A program made the position numbers and the translations under genes. From positions 1 through 64,000 of the forward strand of contig CAYTMU010000017.1 of assembly GCA_964438975.1 (NCBI GenBank): DNA of 64,000 bases. Direction: 5' to 3'. Shown here in pieces: positions 8,294-17,277 of this stretch. Within the stretch, counting starts at the first letter, position 1, and every line of letters starts with the position of its first letter. The notes under the pieces were generated by a model. The model was not told where the DNA came from, did not search any database, and was given only the letters and a program-made list of their open reading frames with translations. The DNA is from Chryseosolibacter sp964438975. GTDB lineage: Bacteria > Bacteroidota > Bacteroidia > Cytophagales > Cyclobacteriaceae.

Positions 8294-10129
8294 GTGAAAA
8301 TAGCTGGCGCTACCGTCAATCAGACTCCGATAGACTGGAGCAACAATACGGCCCATATTCTAGACGCCATTGACGTCGCCAGACAGCAGGGTGTGCAACT
8401 GCTTTGCTTCCCGGAATTGTGTATCACCGGCTACGGATGTGAAGACCTGTTCCTCAGCGACTGGGTCTGTGAGCAAGCATGGCGACAACTGCAGATCATC
8501 AAAGAGCGCTGTGTCGACATAACAGTAGCAGTGGGGTTGCCTTTTCAACTTGACGGCAGCACGTACAATGCCGTCGCGGTCCTTAGCGACCAGACCGTGC
8601 TTGGTCTTACTGCCAAACAGAACCTCGCACGTGATGGCGTCCACTACGAGCACCGCTGGTTTGACGAATGGCCTTCCGGGCGTATCGTCAACCACGTCAT
8701 GCACGGCGAGACGTTCCCCGTGGGAGACATCATTTTTGTACGCGACGGCATACGTTTTGGATTTGAGATCTGCGAGGACGCCTGGCGAAAGGACAAACGA
8801 CCCGGATATAATCTCATGAAGCGTGGAGTCGACCTGATCCTCAACCCGAGCGCCAGCCACTTTGCCATGGGAAAAAGCGTACTACGGCAACAAGAGGTGG
8901 TGATCAACGGATCGCAAACGTTCGATTGCGCATATCTCTTCGTAAATCTCCTGGGTAATGAAGCGGGTCGAATGATCTACGATGGCGACATTATCGCGTG
9001 TCAGTCAGGAAAGCTGATCGCCGTCAGTCAGCGACTCAGATTCGGCGACTTCCACGTGATGACGGTTGATATCGACTTCGCCGATCCAACTAAAACAGCC
9101 ATCGCGCCTTCAAACAAAGATGAACTGAAAGGCAATGAAGAACTCACGCAAGCCGTGTCGCTGGCGTTGTTCGACTACATGCGAAAGAGTGGTGCGCGCG
9201 GATTCGTTGTATCGCTGAGTGGTGGTGCCGACTCCAGCATATGCGCAGTCTTCGTCGCAGAAATGGTCAAACGTGCGTCGACAGCCCTGGGGTGGGAACG
9301 GTTCTGCGAAGTGGCAGGACTCCGTGAACCGGAAATTGCACGCCACTGGAAAGCAGCTCTTGGAGCATTGCTCGCGTGTGCATACCAAGGTACCCGGAAT
9401 TCCTCGACACAGACGCTGGAAGCTGCACGTATGCTTGCCACCAGCATCGGCGCAGAATTTCATCAATGGACAATTGACGAAGCCGTGCAGGCGTATACAA
9501 CGAAGGTCGAAAATGCCCTCGGACGAAATCTGACGTGGCAGACCGATGACATCGCACTCCAGAACATTCAAGCGCGATCGCGCTCACCGATCATCTGGAT
9601 GCTCGCCAACGTCAGAAACGCCGTGTTGCTTACAACTTCCAACCGAAGTGAAGGCGACGTGGGATATGCAACTATGGACGGAGATACCAGTGGGAGCCTG
9701 TCGCCTATCGCAGGCCTGAGCAAAGTATTTATCCTGCAGTGGCTGAGATGGGCGGCGAAAGATCTCGGCCATGACGGTCTTCAGGGAGTTGTCAGTCTCC
9801 AGCCTACAGCGGAATTGCGGCCACCCGACAGACATCAGACCGATGAAGATGACCTGATGCCGTACGGTGTCCTGGTCCGTATCGAACGACATGCGATCTA
9901 CGAGCGCTTGTCTCCACGCCAGGTGTTCGAGGCGATGGCTACCGACTACGACGAGCACATCCTGAAGACATACATCAGAAAGTTCTTCAGGCTCTGGGCC
10001 CGCAATCAGTGGAAACGCGAACGGCTTGCCCCGGCATTCCATCTGGACGACTTCAACGTTGATCCGCGGAGCTGGTGCCGTTTCCCCATCCTCTCCTCGG
10101 GCTTTGCAGAGGAACTCACAGCTCTCTGA
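8294..10129 (+). CDS. nadE: Glutamine-dependent NAD+ synthetase
   Basis: Amidates nicotinate adenine dinucleotide to NAD+ using glutamine. The 611-residue two-domain enzyme has an N-terminal nitrilase-fold glutaminase with the triad E41 (CFPELCITGYG), K108 (TAKQNLARDG) and C160 (FGFEICEDAW). The C-terminal ATP-pyrophosphatase domain has the P-loop SGGADSS (309-315) and later TTSNRSEGDVGYATMDGDT. The start is GTG, 12 bases after the rnc stop. Because the glutaminase domain is fused, the enzyme can use glutamine rather than free ammonia. Confidence 0.96.
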   Translation: MKIAGATVNQTPIDWSNNTAHILDAIDVARQQGVQLLCFPELCITGYGCEDLFLSDWVCEQAWRQLQIIKERCVDITVAVGLPFQLDGSTYNAVAVLSDQTVLGLTAKQNLARDGVHYEHRWFDEWPSGRIVNHVMHGETFPVGDIIFVRDGIRFGFEICEDAWRKDKRPGYNLMKRGVDLILNPSASHFAMGKSVLRQQEVVINGSQTFDCAYLFVNLLGNEAGRMIYDGDIIACQSGKLIAVSQRLRFGDFHVMTVDIDFADPTKTAIAPSNKDELKGNEELTQAVSLALFDYMRKSGARGFVVSLSGGADSSICAVFVAEMVKRASTALGWERFCEVAGLREPEIARHWKAALGALLACAYQGTRNSSTQTLEAARMLATSIGAEFHQWTIDEAVQAYTTKVENALGRNLTWQTDDIALQNIQARSRSPIIWMLANVRNAVLLTTSNRSEGDVGYATMDGDTSGSLSPIAGLSKVFILQWLRWAAKDLGHDGLQGVVSLQPTAELRPPDRHQTDEDDLMPYGVLVRIERHAIYERLSPRQVFEAMATDYDEHILKTYIRKFFRLWARNQWKRERLAPAFHLDDFNVDPRSWCRFPILSSGFAEELTAL

Positions 10130-10178
10130 ACGATTACACACAACCTAACGGCAGACGGCCGCGGACCAAAAAAAGCAA

Positions 10179-10186
10179 TATATTTG
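10179..10186 (+). promoter_or_regulatory. -7 element (TATATTTG) before lgt
   Basis: An exact TAnnTTTG match that ends only 5 bases before the ATG at 10192 and 14 before the ATG at 10201. If used, transcription would begin near the first ATG and favour the second as the real lgt start. I see no clear -33 element. Confidence 0.35.
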
Positions 10187-10191
10187 TCCTT

Positions 10192-11331
10192 ATGTCTTTG
10201 ATGAACTACATACTTTGGAATGGCAATCCGGAAATCGTTTCCATCGGGTCATTCGAACTGCGCTGGTACGGATTGCTGTTTGCATCAGGATTCCTGGTCA
10301 GCCAGCAAATTCTCTACTACATATACCGCAAGGAAGGCAAACCTGAAGCGGACGTCGACACATTGACTATCTACATGGTGGTTGCGACCATTATCGGCGC
10401 GCGGCTTGGCCACGTAATCTTCTACCAGCCGGAACTCTTCCTCGAGGATCCGTTAAACGTGTTCCTCCCCTTTGAGACAAACCCGTTCCGATTCACAGGC
10501 TTACAAGGACTCGCAAGTCACGGCGGTGCAATTGGAATTCTGACGGCGATCTGGCTTTTCAGCAGAAAGAAGAAACCCGGGCAGAATTACTTTCAGGTCG
10601 TCGACCGAATTGTCATTCTGGTCGCTCTGACAGGCGCACTTATCCGACTGGGAAATTTCTTCAACTCAGAGATAATTGGCGTGCCGACAGACTCACCGGT
10701 TGGTGTCGTATTTGCGCATTCCCTTCCCGAGGCGCTGAGCGATCCGCGATACGACCCTGCAGGTATTATCGGAGAGGTAGCTTTTCGGAAGGATGATACT
10801 CCATCCCCGGTTGACGCACCGGGCCGTGTTCCGATTTCCACATACGTATTTTTCCGGAGCGGTGTCGAGGAAGCCGAGGCGCGCTTTATGATCGAGTCGA
10901 CGGTCAAGAAACTACTCTCGAACCGGCTTGGAGAGTACTTTGACCAAGGGCCGCGGCCGCTCGAGTACGAACTTACAACACAACACGATGGTACTTTTGC
11001 GGCGCGAATAAGCACACTGGGGATTGCCCGCCACCCGGCTCAACTCTATGAATCGGTTTCGTGCATACTGCTATTTGTCGTATTGTTCATAACCTGGAGA
11101 AAGTACGGGGCAAATCTTCCAACAGGCCGATTATTTGGAATTTTCCTCGTGGTGTGTTTTGGATTGCGCTTCTTTTATGAATTTCTGAAAGAAAATCAGG
11201 TGTCCTTCGAAGAAGGAATGACCCTCAACATGGGGCAGATCCTGAGTATTCCTCTGGTGATAGCGGGTATTTTTGTACTTGCATGGTCGTACAAAAATCA
11301 GGAGTCGAACAACAAACGAGTGACCAAGTGA
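10192..11331 (+). CDS. lgt: Prolipoprotein diacylglyceryl transferase
   Basis: An inner-membrane enzyme that transfers diacylglycerol from phosphatidylglycerol to the lipobox cysteine of prolipoproteins. Hydrophobic segments match the family topology, and GLASHGGAIGIL and LGNFFNSEIIG are the conserved Lgt signatures. At about 379 residues it is much longer than the roughly 290-residue E. coli enzyme. The extra length is a polar insertion of about 95 residues between NSEIIG and the RHPAQLYES motif, as in other Bacteroidota Lgt. The start is either ATG 10192 or 10201. Confidence 0.95.
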   Translation: MSLMNYILWNGNPEIVSIGSFELRWYGLLFASGFLVSQQILYYIYRKEGKPEADVDTLTIYMVVATIIGARLGHVIFYQPELFLEDPLNVFLPFETNPFRFTGLQGLASHGGAIGILTAIWLFSRKKKPGQNYFQVVDRIVILVALTGALIRLGNFFNSEIIGVPTDSPVGVVFAHSLPEALSDPRYDPAGIIGEVAFRKDDTPSPVDAPGRVPISTYVFFRSGVEEAEARFMIESTVKKLLSNRLGEYFDQGPRPLEYELTTQHDGTFAARISTLGIARHPAQLYESVSCILLFVVLFITWRKYGANLPTGRLFGIFLVVCFGLRFFYEFLKENQVSFEEGMTLNMGQILSIPLVIAGIFVLAWSYKNQESNNKRVTK

Positions 11332-11385
11332 TGGAACCTTCCAGGATGAAGGTTGCGTCACATCGTCATTTGCGATGTTACTGGT

Positions 11386-12888
11386 ATGGTGAAGGCGATA
11401 ATACTCACATTCGTAACCTTTCTGTCCTTCGGGCAAAGTCACCAGCATCAACTGGATGCCACCGGCATGTCCGGTTCAGCAGGTAACGTCTCTACACGGC
11501 AAGATTCGGCAAAGAAGGTAAAACAGCTGGCACCCATCCAGCGCGATAGTGTCGGTCGCTTTGTGCTGATCAATCGAATATTCATCATCGGCAATCGCCT
11601 CACACGGGATCAGATCATTCTGCGGGAACTCAGTCTCAAACCCGGCGACCTTATCTTCAATCTCGATCTCCCCGAAATACTCGACCTGGACAAAAAGAAA
11701 CTGGTCAACACCCGTCTCTTCAATACCGTGGAGATCCGGGCAATGGAACTTCACGAAAACAAGGTTGATCTACTGATCGATCTCAACGAGCGGTGGTACA
11801 CGTTCCCATCACCTATTTTCGAACTCTCAGACCGAAACTTCAACGAGTGGTGGCAGAATTACAACCACGACATGAAACGCGTCAATTACGGACTCAGGCT
11901 TTACCAGTTCAACATGAGAGGCCGCAACGAGACGTTGCGGTTTACCGCTCAATTCGGGTTCCAGCGACGCTTTGATCTCATGTACCGGTTTCCTTATATT
12001 GACAAAAAACAAAAACACGGGATCTCCATCGACCTTGGTTTCCGAGAAACCAAAAACGTTGCATATCAGACGTTCGACCACAAATACCAGTTCGCCGAAT
12101 CGGATCAGATCCTTCAAAACGAAAGACACGCCGGCGTCATTTACAGCTATCGAAAGTCGTTCTATAAGACACATTCGCTCAGTCTCGGCTATCGCAATCT
12201 CCATGTGAATCCCATTGTGCAGGATTCGAACAGCAACTACGTCAACGGCGAACTCCTCAAGCAGGAGTATCCAATGATCTCGTACCAATTCAATTCCGAT
12301 CACCGCGACGTCGGTGCCTATCCTCTGAACGGCAATCAGTTCATCTTCCTGGTCGGGCACAAAGGACTTGGCATCAGTGAAGATCTGAATGTATTCGAAG
12401 CGAATTTACTTTACTCGCGATACATCGACCTGAAGAACCACTACTATTTGTCGAACAATTTCGTCGGTTTTGTGAGTGATCCCGACAACATCGATTACAT
12501 CAATTATGGCGTCCTGGGGCAACGCCGGGAGTTCGTCAAGGGATATGAACTGTACATTATCGAGGGGCCGTGGTTCGCGCTCAACAAGACGACTTTCAAA
12601 AAGCGTATCTTCCATCGCGACTACCACTGGGGGAATATGCCAATCCGCCAGTTTCGCCATATCCCTGTTTCCGTATATCTCAAGACGTATGCCGACCTCG
12701 CCTACGTGCGCAACTACCCTTACTATGAAGAACGCGGCTTGAACACACGGCTTTCTGACAAAATGTTATTTGGCACCGGGTTCGGTCTGGACGTCGTCGG
12801 CTTCTACGACATCGTCTTGCGCTTCGAATACTCATTCAACGGCGAAGGCGAAAAAGGATTCTTCTTCCATGTGAAGCGGGAATTCTGA
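11386..12888 (+). CDS. BamA/TamA-like outer-membrane barrel protein
   Basis: An outer-membrane protein of the Omp85 superfamily. A signal peptide (MVKAIILTFVTFLSFGQ, from ATG 11386) precedes one POTRA-like module (FVLINRIFIIGNRLTRDQII, then LSLKPGDLI). A beta-barrel of about 370 residues follows, with alternating aromatic strands and a C-terminal phenylalanine (FFHVKREF), the usual barrel-insertion signal. At 500 residues with a single POTRA it is smaller than BamA and is more likely a TamA- or Omp85-type accessory. The substrate is unknown. It follows lgt by 54 bases. Confidence 0.82.
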   Translation: MVKAIILTFVTFLSFGQSHQHQLDATGMSGSAGNVSTRQDSAKKVKQLAPIQRDSVGRFVLINRIFIIGNRLTRDQIILRELSLKPGDLIFNLDLPEILDLDKKKLVNTRLFNTVEIRAMELHENKVDLLIDLNERWYTFPSPIFELSDRNFNEWWQNYNHDMKRVNYGLRLYQFNMRGRNETLRFTAQFGFQRRFDLMYRFPYIDKKQKHGISIDLGFRETKNVAYQTFDHKYQFAESDQILQNERHAGVIYSYRKSFYKTHSLSLGYRNLHVNPIVQDSNSNYVNGELLKQEYPMISYQFNSDHRDVGAYPLNGNQFIFLVGHKGLGISEDLNVFEANLLYSRYIDLKNHYYLSNNFVGFVSDPDNIDYINYGVLGQRREFVKGYELYIIEGPWFALNKTTFKKRIFHRDYHWGNMPIRQFRHIPVSVYLKTYADLAYVRNYPYYEERGLNTRLSDKMLFGTGFGLDVVGFYDIVLRFEYSFNGEGEKGFFFHVKREF

Positions 12889-12951
12889 TTCTACCACTTT
12901 TCTTGACAGGCGACTGTTCAATTTCCCTGATAATCGTTTGCCCTCCTTTGC

Positions 12952-13800
12952 GTGCCGCATACCCTGGCGCTAACTTCCCTAAAAGAACCTCTTACGATCA
13001 AAACACTGCTGACATATCTGGTTGTGTATTTGGCTACTGCTGAAGCGGTGAGCCAAAGCATTGGCGCGCGAGCGATCGGCATGGGAAACACAGCCTCTTG
13101 CTTGTCCGACGTATGGGCATTGCACAATAACATTGCGGGACTCGCGGAGATTGAGCAGCCGATCGTCGCTGCGTCCTATCACTCCATTCCGAACTTCCGG
13201 CACTTCGATCGAATGTCGGCGGTCTTTGCACAGACTATCGCGGGTGGCGCTGGTGCCGTTGGAGTGCTGCGATTCGGCGATGATCTCTACAATGAACACT
13301 TCGTTTCACTCGGATACTCCAACACCTTCGGCCTGGCGTCGATCGGCTTCAAAGCAAACTATCTGCAATATCGAGCGAAAGGCCGTCCAACTCGCGGCGC
13401 AATTACCTTTTCGTTCGGAGGAATCGCGACACTAACACCGCATTTCCTGTTTGGAGCACATATCACAAACCTTAACCAACCTGTCCTCAATGTTGTCACC
13501 GGCGAAAGAGTACCCACGAGGCTGACGGCAGGGGTCGCATTCCGGCCATCCGAGAACCTCATAGTCTCACTCGAAATCGACAAAGATATCCATCATTCAC
13601 CTGCGACGCATGCGGGATTCGAATATCGCGCATCTCCATCAGCAGCCATCCGGACAGGATTCAACTTTCAGCCACAATGCGGATTCGCCGGTGTAGGTCT
13701 GTCATTGGGACGGTTGCAGGTCGACTATGCAGTTCAGATCGATTACGCCTTCGGACTAAGTCACTATGCTACTACAGCATGGCAATTCGATCAAAAATAG
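12952..13800 (+). CDS. PorV/PorQ-like outer-membrane barrel protein
   Basis: About 282 residues with an N-terminal hydrophobic export segment (TIKTLLTYLVVYLATAEA) and a mature start SIGARAIGMGNTASCLSD. This resembles the PorV/PorQ/FadL-like barrels that help type IX secretion or small-molecule uptake in Bacteroidota. Alternating strands fill the rest. The GTG at 12952 is the only plausible start I see, and the true start is uncertain. Its last 22 bases overlap the start of the next gene, so the two are translated together. No type IX secretion genes lie nearby, so a secretion role is not established. Confidence 0.7.
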   Translation: MPHTLALTSLKEPLTIKTLLTYLVVYLATAEAVSQSIGARAIGMGNTASCLSDVWALHNNIAGLAEIEQPIVAASYHSIPNFRHFDRMSAVFAQTIAGGAGAVGVLRFGDDLYNEHFVSLGYSNTFGLASIGFKANYLQYRAKGRPTRGAITFSFGGIATLTPHFLFGAHITNLNQPVLNVVTGERVPTRLTAGVAFRPSENLIVSLEIDKDIHHSPATHAGFEYRASPSAAIRTGFNFQPQCGFAGVGLSLGRLQVDYAVQIDYAFGLSHYATTAWQFDQK

Positions 13801-15809
13801 CTTTGGTGACGGTGTGCGTCGCAATCTCCGCATCTGCTTCGTGCCAGGTATTCCCGGGAAATGCAGACGACTTCGAGACGATGCCACTGGTCGATGAATA
13901 CGCTGACTACGAATCACTGGTGGAACTCGTGTCAACTACACACATCGTCGCGATTGAACTCAACCGCACAACCGCTGACGAATTGAGACACCTGAACGTG
14001 CTGACCGATGCCCAGATCGATAGTCTTCTCACATGGCGACGTCGACATGGGCCGTTGCTCGACATCCATGAACTGCAGGTCATTCCCGGGTTTGACATAG
14101 CGCTGATTCGACAACTCCTCCCCTATGTTTCTGTTGTCGATCCGGCAAGCCAGATTAACAGCCATCTCTTGAAACATATCACCACAGCCGGAGACAATCA
14201 CATCGTCGCCCGATATCAACGCACACTTGAAAAGTCAAAAGGATTTCGCCATCGCAACAGCGACGGATTCAAGGGATCGCCGGATGCACTTTTTTTGCGA
14301 ATGCGTTCCTCCCTTCCCGGTAACTTCAGCATCGGATTTACCGGGGAGAAAGATGCCGGCGAGCAAATGCGCTTCAATCTCCGCGGGAACCAACCAGGAT
14401 TCGATTTTACTTCGTTTCACCTGCAAGTGCGCAACAAGGGATGGCTTCACAATGTCATCATCGGCGACTTCCGTTGTCAGTTTGCACAAGGGTTGCTGCT
14501 GGGAGGAGGGCACCTGATGGGAAGAGGTGATGAAATCTCCGGGTTGCAGAAAGCGTCTGTCGGATTCAGTCCGTACACGTCCGTACAGGAAAGCGCATAT
14601 CGGCGCGGCCTGGCGACGACCGTCAAGATAGATCCCCGGGTTCAGGTGTCAGCCTTTTATTCACATGCTATGCGCGACGCCGCCGGGGGTGACGATTCCT
14701 CAGCAGTGACATCCATATACAGTTCGGGATTGCACCGCACGGAGACAGAACGCCTATCTCGTAAAACACTCCGGGAGCAACATACCGGGACTGTGCTCCG
14801 ATTCACAACGCCGAGCCTGGACATTGGCATCATTGGAACCGCAATGCGTTTTGGCACGGCGGTGCATCGCCGCGAGACATTGTACAATCAGTTTGCGTTT
14901 CGGGGACGCAAGAGTACAAGCATCGGGGCTTTTTTGAATTATCGATTTCAGAATATTTCATTCTTCTCGGAGGTCGGAAAGTCGATAGGCGCGGGATCGG
15001 GGATCATAATGGGTATTCTGTGCAGTGCACACGAAAAACTTGACATTTCCACACTGTACCGGTATTACAGTCCCGATCTACACTCATTTACCGCCAATGC
15101 CCTGTCCGAAAACTCGATGCCGCAGAACGAGGAAGCACTGCATTGGGCCTGGAAATATCGCTGGAACCGGCGATGTAGTCTTAACGGCTATGTCGACCTG
15201 TTTCGATTTCCGTGGCTCGCATTCCGCAGGTACGCACCCTCCAACGGTCATGAATGGTCGTTGCGCGGAAGTTACCGTCCTTCGCGAGAAGCTAACATGT
15301 TTCTTCAGTTGCGGCAGGAATTCAAAGCACGCAATTCACAGGAAGTGCAGAACATATACACACTGACGAACTGCATCAGAAGGCACCTCGTGCTAAACGT
15401 TGAGTACAAAGCCGGACGCAATATTCATTTGAAGTCGCGGATTCAATTCAACCACCAGGAGGTCAACAAAACCCGAACGGAGGGATGGGCGTTTGTTCAG
15501 GATATCCGCCTTGATGTGGGAAAATTCAAGGTCGCGGGACGACACGCCCTTTTTGACACTGACCACTACGATAACCGCCATTATGTGTACGAGCGGGACG
15601 CGTGGTCTGCCTACTCAATGCCCGCCTACGCCGGCATCGGTGTAAGAAATTATATCCTAATTGAATATAAAGCGAGCAAAAAACTAACCCTGTGGATACG
15701 GTATGCCCGTACACGCATGCAATTGGTCGGGGAAATCGGCTCCGGAGAGGATACAATCGACGGAAATACGCGTAATGATGTTAAATTACAGGCGCGATTT
15801 ACATTTTAA
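13779..15809 (+). CDS. Exported helix-hairpin-helix / beta-barrel protein
   Basis: A 676-residue exported protein. A signal peptide (MAIRSKIALVTVCVAISASAS) precedes a ComEA-like helix-hairpin-helix region at about residues 60-110 (ELNRTTADELRHL, ALIRQLLPYV). A long C-terminal region of alternating strands ends in FTF, as expected for an outer-membrane barrel. HhH domains usually contact DNA, but here the domain would face the periplasm or surface, so a DNA-uptake role is only a suggestion. I chose ATG 13779 because it starts the signal peptide; it lies inside the 3-prime end of the PorV-like gene in another frame. Confidence 0.8.
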   Translation: MAIRSKIALVTVCVAISASASCQVFPGNADDFETMPLVDEYADYESLVELVSTTHIVAIELNRTTADELRHLNVLTDAQIDSLLTWRRRHGPLLDIHELQVIPGFDIALIRQLLPYVSVVDPASQINSHLLKHITTAGDNHIVARYQRTLEKSKGFRHRNSDGFKGSPDALFLRMRSSLPGNFSIGFTGEKDAGEQMRFNLRGNQPGFDFTSFHLQVRNKGWLHNVIIGDFRCQFAQGLLLGGGHLMGRGDEISGLQKASVGFSPYTSVQESAYRRGLATTVKIDPRVQVSAFYSHAMRDAAGGDDSSAVTSIYSSGLHRTETERLSRKTLREQHTGTVLRFTTPSLDIGIIGTAMRFGTAVHRRETLYNQFAFRGRKSTSIGAFLNYRFQNISFFSEVGKSIGAGSGIIMGILCSAHEKLDISTLYRYYSPDLHSFTANALSENSMPQNEEALHWAWKYRWNRRCSLNGYVDLFRFPWLAFRRYAPSNGHEWSLRGSYRPSREANMFLQLRQEFKARNSQEVQNIYTLTNCIRRHLVLNVEYKAGRNIHLKSRIQFNHQEVNKTRTEGWAFVQDIRLDVGKFKVAGRHALFDTDHYDNRHYVYERDAWSAYSMPAYAGIGVRNYILIEYKASKKLTLWIRYARTRMQLVGEIGSGEDTIDGNTRNDVKLQARFTF

Positions 15810-15819
15810 TCGGTAATTC

Positions 15820-15924
15820 ATGCACGCGTTAAAATATATCACACCTGAAGTTCTTTTGGTTATGTGCATTGGAGGCATTGCCTTTATTTTGATCTTCAAG
15901 GCGATCTTCCACAAAAAAAAATAG
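15820..15924 (+). CDS. Small single-span membrane protein, 34 aa
   Basis: An open frame of 34 codons starting MHALKYITPEVLLVM, with one hydrophobic helix (about residues 11-27) and a lysine-rich tail (FHKKK). It begins 10 bases after the stop of the HhH/barrel gene. The hydrophobic and basic layout is typical of bacterial small membrane proteins, but there is no Shine-Dalgarno site and no known family, so coding is a reasoned guess. Confidence 0.5.
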   Translation: MHALKYITPEVLLVMCIGGIAFILIFKAIFHKKK

Positions 15925-15977
15925 TTGTTCCTCGTTAATCGCCAGGACCAAGCTTCAGAGTACAAACCCCACTAACC

Positions 15978-16703
15978 ATGAAAACGAATGTCTTCGCGCT
16001 GATCCTTTGTGTCATCACTCAGGTCGCCTTCGCACAGGTAACGAAGAAAGCCCTGGAACTTCCGGAGTTCAGGGGTATATATGTGAATTCCAATTACACT
16101 GTATATCTTAAGCAAACGAATAAGCAAGAAGTGAATGTTGAGGCTCTGACGGAGATATTCAATGTGAGCGACATCAAGGTCGTGGATGGCATCCTGATGG
16201 TGAATATCGAACGCAAACCGGAGAGTCCTAACAAGAGTCTATGGGCTAAGATCGACGACCTCAAACTGAACCCGACCATGAAGTTGTACGTAACGATGAA
16301 AAACATCGAAGAGCTTCAGGTCAACGGAAGTGGAAAAATCATTGCTGAGAATTCACTGGCAACAGGTAACATAAAGCTCGCAGTAAACGGCAACGGAAGT
16401 ATGGATGTCGACCTCAAAGGAGATCTTGTGAAAGCAGAGCTTACCGGATCCGGAAGTCTCGCGCTGAGAGGATACGCATCCTCGATCGATGCACTATTGA
16501 GTGGATCAGGCACTATCAACGGGTTTAGCTGTCCCGTCGAAGATGCCAAAGCAAAAGTGACAGGATCGGGTATCTGTGAGTTGAATGTCACCAATACGAT
16601 TGACGCCACTGTCGCGGGAAGTGGGATCATCAAGCACAAAGGTAATACCCGCAACACTCAAAAGAAGGTCTACGGGAGCGGTAGCGTTGATCGCGCCTAT
16701 TGA
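15978..16703 (+). CDS. GIN-domain (DUF2807) exported protein
   Basis: A 241-residue protein with a signal peptide (MKTNVFALILCVITQVAFAQ) and a DUF2807/GIN domain. The hallmark is repeated short strands with N/S-G-S-G turns (VNGSGKI, VNGNGSMDV, LTGSGSLAL, LSGSGTINGF, VTGSGICEL, VAGSGIIKH, VYGSGSVD) that build a right-handed beta helix. The family is common and functionally unassigned in Bacteroidota; an adhesin or envelope role is the usual guess. It ends YGSGSVDRAY. A structured spacer with two direct repeats follows. Confidence 0.9.
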   Translation: MKTNVFALILCVITQVAFAQVTKKALELPEFRGIYVNSNYTVYLKQTNKQEVNVEALTEIFNVSDIKVVDGILMVNIERKPESPNKSLWAKIDDLKLNPTMKLYVTMKNIEELQVNGSGKIIAENSLATGNIKLAVNGNGSMDVDLKGDLVKAELTGSGSLALRGYASSIDALLSGSGTINGFSCPVEDAKAKVTGSGICELNVTNTIDATVAGSGIIKHKGNTRNTQKKVYGSGSVDRAY

Positions 16704-16743
16704 TTTGCCCCGGTTCTGCCGCTACAACGCATAACACCAAAAC

Positions 16744-16777
16744 GAGTCAAAGTCGCAATTTGGGACTCAAAGTCGCA
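16744..16777. repeat. Two direct copies of a 14-bp motif
   Basis: GAGTCAAAGTCGCA (16744-16757) and GACTCAAAGTCGCA (16764-16777) differ at one base and are 20 bases apart centre to centre, about two helical turns. They lie just upstream of the candidate promoter of the RRM gene. This fits a dimer-type regulator site but is not proven. Confidence 0.5.
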
Positions 16778-16791
16778 GAATGTCCTTGCCG

Positions 16792-16819
16792 TTGATATAA
16801 TTTATTTTTATTACCTTTA
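16792..16819 (+). promoter_or_regulatory. Candidate promoter of the RRM gene
   Basis: TTG at 16792-16794 and TACCTTTA at 16812-16819 resemble -33 and -7 elements, with 17 bases between. The ATG at 16921 would leave a leader of about 95 bases, long for this genome. Confidence 0.4.
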
Positions 16820-16842
16820 GAATGTTATCGGGGTAGACGGCA

Positions 16843-16868
16843 CTAACAGACATAATAAATTATGTTAG
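16843..16868 (+). other. Leader hairpin with two alternative pairings
   Basis: ACATAAT (16850-16856) pairs with ATTATGT (16859-16865). CTAACA (16843-16848) can instead pair with TGTTAG (16863-16868). The two stems share bases and exclude each other. They lie in the predicted 5-prime leader of the RRM gene, which suggests a temperature- or protein-responsive switch; this is inference. Confidence 0.4.
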
Positions 16869-16920
16869 TAGGGTCGGGGTCCGGTCACGCTAACTTATTT
16901 CTCATTTACTATCTAAAACG

Positions 16921-17214
16921 ATGAACATCTACGTTGCCAACATCCCTTTTAAGGCATCCGAACAGGAATTGAAGGGACTATTCGAAGAGTATGGCGAAGT
17001 CTCCTCCGCCAAAATTATCATGGACAAGGTTACACAGCGCAGTCGTGGTTTCGGCTTTATTGAAATGGCTGACGAGTCAGCAGGTAGACAAGCCATTTCA
17101 AGTTTGAATGGTTTTAACTTCCTCGGAAAGACGCTTGTTGTCAACGAAGCACGGCCTAGAACCGATGCACCGCGCGGCGGTGGTGGCGGTTACCGAAGTG
17201 GTGGCGGATTCTAA
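16921..17214 (+). CDS. RRM-domain RNA-binding protein
   Basis: A 97-residue protein made of one RNA recognition motif. RNP2 is IYVANI (3-8) and RNP1 is RGFGFIEM (about 42-49). A short glycine-rich tail (GGGGGYRSGGGF) follows. This matches the bacterial glycine-rich RNA-binding proteins linked to cold response and RNA chaperoning. A long AT-rich leader with a switch-like hairpin precedes it and a strong terminator follows, so it is a single-gene transcript. Confidence 0.95.
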   Translation: MNIYVANIPFKASEQELKGLFEEYGEVSSAKIIMDKVTQRSRGFGFIEMADESAGRQAISSLNGFNFLGKTLVVNEARPRTDAPRGGGGGYRSGGGF

Positions 17215-17223
17215 GCTACCCCA

Positions 17224-17259
17224 AAAGGCGCTTGTCAATCGACGGGCGCCTTTCTTTTT
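17224..17259 (+). terminator. Rho-independent terminator of the RRM gene
   Basis: AAAGGCGC (17224-17231) pairs with GCGCCTTT (17246-17253), followed by CTTTTTTC. It starts 9 bases after the RRM stop. Confidence 0.85.
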
Positions 17260-17277
17260 TCTATATTGGACGCCGAT

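Noticed and set aside
16744..16777. Direct repeats as part of a CRISPR array
   Set aside because: There are only two copies with a 6-base gap and no cas gene in the window.
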